DNA from: Deltaproteobacteria bacterium
GTDB lineage: Bacteria > Desulfobacterota > Desulfarculia > Adiutricales > Adiutricaceae
Direction: 5' to 3'
Length of the DNA stretch: 9,113 nt
NCBI GenBank assembly: GCA_031267005.1
Contig: JAIRZX010000245.1
Span: 1 to 9,113, forward strand
Shown here: one piece after another, positions 6,340 through 9,113 of the stretch
Position numbering within the stretch: position 1 is the first letter of the stretch
Layout: each line of letters starts with the position of its first letter
Position numbers and translations under genes: made by a program
The notes under the pieces: model-generated
Seen by the model: the letters and a program-made list of their open reading frames with translations, nothing else
Told to the model about the DNA's origin: nothing
Databases searched by the model: none

Positions 6340-6456
6340 CTTTCAAGCATTTCAGGCCTTTCAGAGCTTTCATGCCGCTTAGGTCTTTCACGCCGTTCAA
6401 GCCTTTCAGGACTTTCTAGACTTTCAAGCATATAAAGACTTTCAAGCCGTTCAAGG
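6340..6456 (+). repeat. Exact-period 9-nt tandem array (CTTTCANNN), 13 units
   Basis: Thirteen consecutive 9-nt units run without a single insertion or deletion. Eight start CTTTC (for example CTTTCAAGC at 6340, 6421 and 6439, CTTTCAGAG at 6358, CTTTCACGC at 6385, CTTTCAGGA at 6403), and most of the others are one or two substitutions away (ATTTCAGGC, CGTTCAAGC, CGTTCAAGG); CGCTTAGGT and ATATAAAGA are more decayed. The last three bases of the unit vary freely. Read in one frame it gives Leu-Ser-X triplets, but with stops at 6334 and 6433 and no start codon, so it is not a gene as it stands. It lies between proC and the lipoprotein gene, ending 67 bases before the latter's start. Confidence 0.9.
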
Positions 6457-6523
6457 CTATGAGGTCCCAGTAACCCCCAACCCAACTTAATCCACTTTCA
6501 GGTCGGAGGCCCCTTTCCAGCGC

Positions 6524-7435
6524 ATGCCCACCAGACGCCCATCGCTTCTCCCGGCCCTCACGGCGCTTCTTGCGGCCTTCCTGGCTTTGGCCGCGTCGGG
6601 TTGCGCCTCGAGTTCGCCGAATCTGTGGCAGGGGCTGGTCATAAAGAGCGGGCCCCACGGATTCGTCCCGGCGAGCTACCCGGCGGGGGGTTACCACCTC
6701 GCGGCGTTGTTGCGAAGCGGCGGCGGGGGCGAGCTCGTGGTCTACCTGGAGGGGGACGGGCGGGCCATAGTCAACGGCAGGCCCTCCCGCGACCCTACCC
6801 CCAACACCCCGCAGGCGCTGGAGCTAGCCCTCCAGGACCCGGCGCCGTCGGTATTGTACCTGACCCGGATCGGCCAGTACGTGCCGGCCTACGCCACCTA
6901 CGAGAACAGTCTGCTGTGGAGCGACAGGAGGCTCGCCCCCGAGGTGGTGGAGGCGGCCTCGGACGCCATAGACCGCGCCAAGAGCGAGGCGGGGGCGTAC
7001 TTCCTGCACCTGGTCGGCTACTCGGGGGGAGGGGGGCTCGCGGTGCTCCTGGCCGAGAAGAGGGGGGACGTGCTGTCTCTGGTGACGGTGGCGGGGCTTT
7101 TGGACACCGAGTGGTGGGTCCAGACGCGTGGCTACAGGCCGCTTACCGGATCCCTGAACCCGGCCGACCGCCTGGACTCCATCCTAAACGTCCCCCAGCT
7201 GCACTTCTACGGCACCCTGGACAGGGTCATCCCCCCGGAGATGTCCAAGGTCTTCGCTTCCAAGGGCCCCTTCAGCAGCTTAAGGCGCCTGGGAGTCGAA
7301 AGCGACCACTACAACGCCTGGACCCGGGCCTGGGGAGAACTTCTGGAAAGGTACGTGCTGCCGCTGAGGCGCACGGCGGTGAAGCCGCCGCCCCCGCCCT
7401 TGACCGACGCGGGGGCCCGCAGCTCGGAAGCCTGA
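6524..7435 (+). CDS. Lipoprotein with alpha/beta-hydrolase fold
   Basis: A 303-residue exported hydrolase of unknown substrate. Residues 1-27 form a lipoprotein signal: positively charged start (R4, R5), hydrophobic core, and lipobox Ala24-Ser25-Gly26-Cys27, so the mature protein should be lipid-anchored through Cys27. The hydrolase core follows: strand LVVYLEGDGR (71-80), then PSRDPTPNTPQALELA (87-102), the nucleophile elbow GYSGGGG with Ser167, LVTVAGLLDTEWW (186-198), GSLNPAD (209-215), the acid loop FYGTLDRVIPP with Asp233, and ESDHYNAW with His262, giving a complete Ser-Asp-His triad. This arrangement recalls a family of small proteobacterial lipoprotein hydrolases annotated only as alpha/beta hydrolase. 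The C-terminal 25 residues are a Pro-rich, probably disordered tail. GGAGG at 6505-6509 is 14 bases before the ATG, rather far, but the signal peptide begins properly only at this start. It stands alone. Esterase, lipase or peptidase activity cannot be decided from sequence. Confidence 0.88.
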   Translation: MPTRRPSLLPALTALLAAFLALAASGCASSSPNLWQGLVIKSGPHGFVPASYPAGGYHLAALLRSGGGGELVVYLEGDGRAIVNGRPSRDPTPNTPQALELALQDPAPSVLYLTRIGQYVPAYATYENSLLWSDRRLAPEVVEAASDAIDRAKSEAGAYFLHLVGYSGGGGLAVLLAEKRGDVLSLVTVAGLLDTEWWVQTRGYRPLTGSLNPADRLDSILNVPQLHFYGTLDRVIPPEMSKVFASKGPFSSLRRLGVESDHYNAWTRAWGELLERYVLPLRRTAVKPPPPPLTDAGARSSEA

Positions 7436-8036
7436 CGCCGCGCCTCCGTGCGAAGGGAAGGAATTCGCGGCGGACCCTGTCCGGGCGGTGCGCATGCGGT
7501 TTCCGGCTCCAAAAGTGCGGGCCCGGGCGGGAAAGCCCCGGAGCTGGTTCTGGACCTAAGCCCCGGAGTTAGTTCCGATAGCTATGCCCACCGCGAGGAC
7601 TTCTTGAAGGGGGAGAGAAATTGCGTCGTCAACGGGCTTCTCGTCGTCTGCCGGATGGCCGATATGTTTGGCCTTGCAGCAGCTAAATGGCCTTTGCTTG
7701 CCTTTCGGCTAATCCCCGCCGCGCCGGGCGCCTTGGGCGTCAGCGTTCAGTTAGCCTCACGCTCGGGCTGGGTCTGCGGCGAAGCGATCCGCAGGCTTCC
7801 GGAGGATGGCGGGACTGGCCGCAACCTTGGGCTCTATGGTCAGCGAGAGCGCCGGAAGTCCAAGGGAAGCGGCGCAGTCAAGCTGGCCAGCGTATACGGC
7901 GGGACGGAACCAAACGGCCGTCTTTGAGCCTTTCCCGGACTCTGAAATTCGCTGATGTCGGCAAGGCATTTTCATAATCGACCGGTGTTATGGTGTCTAT
8001 TCGCATAAATCCGCAGGTGAATCCTGGAGCTTACCG
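7436..8036. other. Intergenic region after the lipoprotein gene, no gene seen
   Basis: Open frames of up to 159 codons exist (notably 7448-7927, plus) but show no domain or signal and no ribosome binding site, and they are composed mainly of Gly, Arg, Ser and Ala. A small 25-nt duplication lies at 7533-7582. No terminator with a T-run is evident after the lipoprotein stop. A strongly decayed gene cannot be excluded. Confidence 0.5.
7533..7582. repeat. 25-nt direct duplication
   Basis: Two adjacent 25-nt copies (7533-7557, 7558-7582) both start AAGCCCCGGAG and agree at 17 of their first 20 positions, diverging towards the end. It is a local tandem duplication in non-coding DNA. Confidence 0.6.
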
Positions 8037-8096
8037 CTCCTCGCCCTCCGCAGGACCACCTCGCCCTCCCCGTGACCGCCTCCCCTCCACTCCCGG
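8037..8096 (+). repeat. 20-nt pyrimidine-rich tandem repeat, three units
   Basis: Units start at 8037, 8057 and 8077; the first two share CCTCGCCCTCC and end in a GGAC/GTGAC block, and the third (CGCCTCCCCTCC...) is more diverged. The plus strand here is almost purely C and T from 8037 to about 8110. It is non-coding and borders the AT-rich island that begins near 8160. Confidence 0.6.
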
Positions 8097-8159
8097 CCTC
8101 CCCTCTCTCGACTGCCCGAAGCTCGACTCCAGCCAGACACAGGGTTGCCTCCCCTTGAA

Positions 8160-8400
8160 TTCGTGAACAGATACATTCCTGTAAAAACCACATAATACCA
8201 GGTCGATATATTTTTTATATAATAATATAAAATATTGCAAAAAATACTGAAAAGATTTATTTTATATATTTTAAGTAAATTAATTAGACGTTTGTTCTGA
8301 AACAACAGTCCTTAAACCATAAGGCTTTTGAAAAATGGACAAATAACCAAAAAATCGTTTAACAAGACTGGGACAACTGTGGCGCGGAAAAAAATCCAAC
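8160..8400. promoter_or_regulatory. Large AT-rich island
   Basis: About 240 bases of strongly AT-rich DNA, most extreme at 8205-8285 (TATATTTTTTATATAATAAT and similar). It holds an imperfect AT-only inverted repeat (ATATTTT...AAAATAT, 8208-8235), a small stem TTGTT-CTGA-AACAA (8292-8305), and CCTTA-AACCA-TAAGG (8310-8324) followed by CTTTTG. No open frame through it is convincing, and no DnaA-box cluster is seen. It could be a promoter or nucleoid-protein region, or acquired AT-rich DNA. Confidence 0.4.
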
Positions 8401-8912
8401 GAATCAGGCGGAAGCTCCGGCAGGCCGGGGCCCTGGCCGCAGCCATCTTCCGTGATCCATGCGGTCGTCAGGCAAGAACCAGGACGGCGGGAGGCATGCG
8501 GACGGCGTGGCAGACGCTCGGGAAGTGCCGGAAGCCAGGAGGCATCGGGGACTTTCAAGGTCAGGGCATTTCATCTGCCCTGGTCCCATCGATCTGCCGT
8601 CGGCTTGCCGGGGGGGGCAGGCGTCATGAGTATCCGGGAATCTCACATGACTCCACGTGCCCGCTCTCATTGCGATCTTTCGGAACACGGCTTGGCGGCC
8701 GGGTTCATGAAGGTGCCGGGAAAGGCCAGTTGCTCCCTGGCGGTCGGCGTCCGGTTCCCCAGCCGACGCAGACCAAGAAGCCCCGGACCGGGCCGCGTCC
8801 CGGACCGCATCAGTGGCATAACGGCAGATGCCTCCTTCCCAGCACAAAACCGACAGCCCGAAGTCGCCGGTGCCCCTCGATGAGAGCAGGGGGCCCAGGA
8901 TGCGCTGACCCT
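8401..8912. other. Mixed-composition stretch, no gene seen
   Basis: This block between two AT-rich islands is less GC-extreme than the rest. Frames at 8328-8963 (plus) and 8404-8847 (minus) stay open but encode Arg/Gly/Ser/Pro-rich sequence without any family resemblance, and neither start has a binding site. No tRNA or rRNA pattern is visible. It may be a decayed gene, but no residual motif supports this. Confidence 0.4.
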
Positions 8913-8960
8913 CAGGCCTCGGACAAGTCAGGCCTCGGGCAAGTCAGGCCTCCGCCGAGT
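8913..8960. repeat. 16-nt tandem repeat, three units
   Basis: CAGGCCTCGGACAAGT (8913-8928), CAGGCCTCGGGCAAGT (8929-8944) and CAGGCCTCCGCCGAGT (8945-8960). Copies 1 and 2 differ at one base and copy 3 differs from copy 1 at three. The period equals that of the array after pta, but the sequence is unrelated. It is non-coding, just before the last AT-rich island. Confidence 0.85.
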
Positions 8961-8984
8961 TGAGGTGTGTGATCCTTTTTGAGG

Positions 8985-9113
8985 CGGGGGAATCCTAAGG
9001 CTTCGTTCAATAATTAATGATACAAGTAATTTAAACATTGTTCGATTATTTGTTATACAAAGTGTAGTTCCACTCTCCATGGAATTTTTCAGGAACTAGA
9101 TTTAATTCCGTCA
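8985..9113. promoter_or_regulatory. AT-rich island at the window end with inverted repeat
   Basis: AT-rich DNA runs to the end of the window. TAGTTCC (9065-9071) and GGAACTA (9092-9098) form a perfect 7-bp inverted repeat with a 20-nt gap that contains the palindrome TCCATGGA (9076-9083); this could be an operator. TATACA (9054-9059) resembles a -10 box but lacks a good -35 partner. It may be the upstream region of a gene that starts beyond 9113. Confidence 0.35.

Noticed and set aside
6337..6435. Leu-Ser-X repeat peptide encoded by the 9-nt array
   Set aside because: Stops at 6334 and 6433 enclose it and it contains no start codon, so it is not a gene in the present sequence.
6601..7572. 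Plus-strand open frame of 323 codons overlapping the lipoprotein gene
   Set aside because: Arg/Gly-rich shadow frame; the lipoprotein frame has a signal peptide, lipobox and catalytic triad.
7448..7927. Possible 159-residue protein
   Set aside because: No ribosome binding site, domain or transmembrane segment, and a composition like that of random GC-rich frames.
8160..8400. Replication origin
   Set aside because: AT-rich, but no cluster of DnaA boxes (TTATCCACA-like) and no origin-associated gene in the window.
8328..8963. Possible 211-residue protein (and the opposing frame 8404-8847)
   Set aside because: Low-complexity Arg/Gly/Ser sequence; the plus frame runs through the 16-nt tandem repeat, and neither frame has a supported start.

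Overview
The window is very GC-rich bacterial DNA with strongly G/C-biased third codon positions, cut by four short AT-rich islands (about 2270-2375, 2728-2785, 8160-8400, 8985-9113). Only four protein genes can be supported, and they cover about half of the bases (4584 of 9113), which is low for a bacterium. The Pta and glycosyltransferase sequences read most like the former Deltaproteobacteria (Desulfobacterota). That placement is from memory of the families and is tentative. The low-complexity C-rich start (1-50) looks like the edge of an assembled contig.

Layout: (1) 1-467 is G-rich non-coding sequence downstream of a minus-strand gene. (2) 468-1715 (-) encodes a GT-A type glycosyltransferase-like protein related to the mannosylglycerate-synthase group; its DxD metal motif appears to be replaced. 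(3) 1716-3056 is a long intergenic region between divergent genes, with palindromes, a 30-nt duplication, an AT-rich island and candidate promoters facing both ways. (4) 3057-4673 (+) is pta, phosphate acetyltransferase, in an unusually short form: the catalytic domain is complete, but the N-terminal part has lost its P-loop and the DRTGG segment. (5) 4674-5316 holds a strong hairpin and a 16-nt pyrimidine-rich tandem array. (6) 5317-6123 (+) is proC, pyrroline-5-carboxylate reductase. (7) 6124-6523 holds a hairpin and 13 consecutive, exactly 9-nt units of a CTTTCANNN repeat. (8) 6524-7435 (+) encodes a lipoprotein with an alpha/beta-hydrolase fold and an intact catalytic triad. (9) 7436-9113 has no supportable gene; it contains three small tandem duplications and two AT-rich islands.

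The four genes do not form an obvious pathway or operon: they are separated by 400-1340 bases, and each seems to be its own transcription unit. Pta belongs to acetyl-CoA/acetate energy metabolism and ProC to proline synthesis; the other two are probably envelope- or osmolyte-related. No convincing new multi-gene system is present. The most unusual material is (a) the two proteins with eroded nucleotide- or metal-binding motifs and (b) the set of short-period tandem repeats in the gaps, several of them pyrimidine-rich in the direction of transcription and lying just after genes, which could serve as C-rich Rho-loading or 3'-end sequence.
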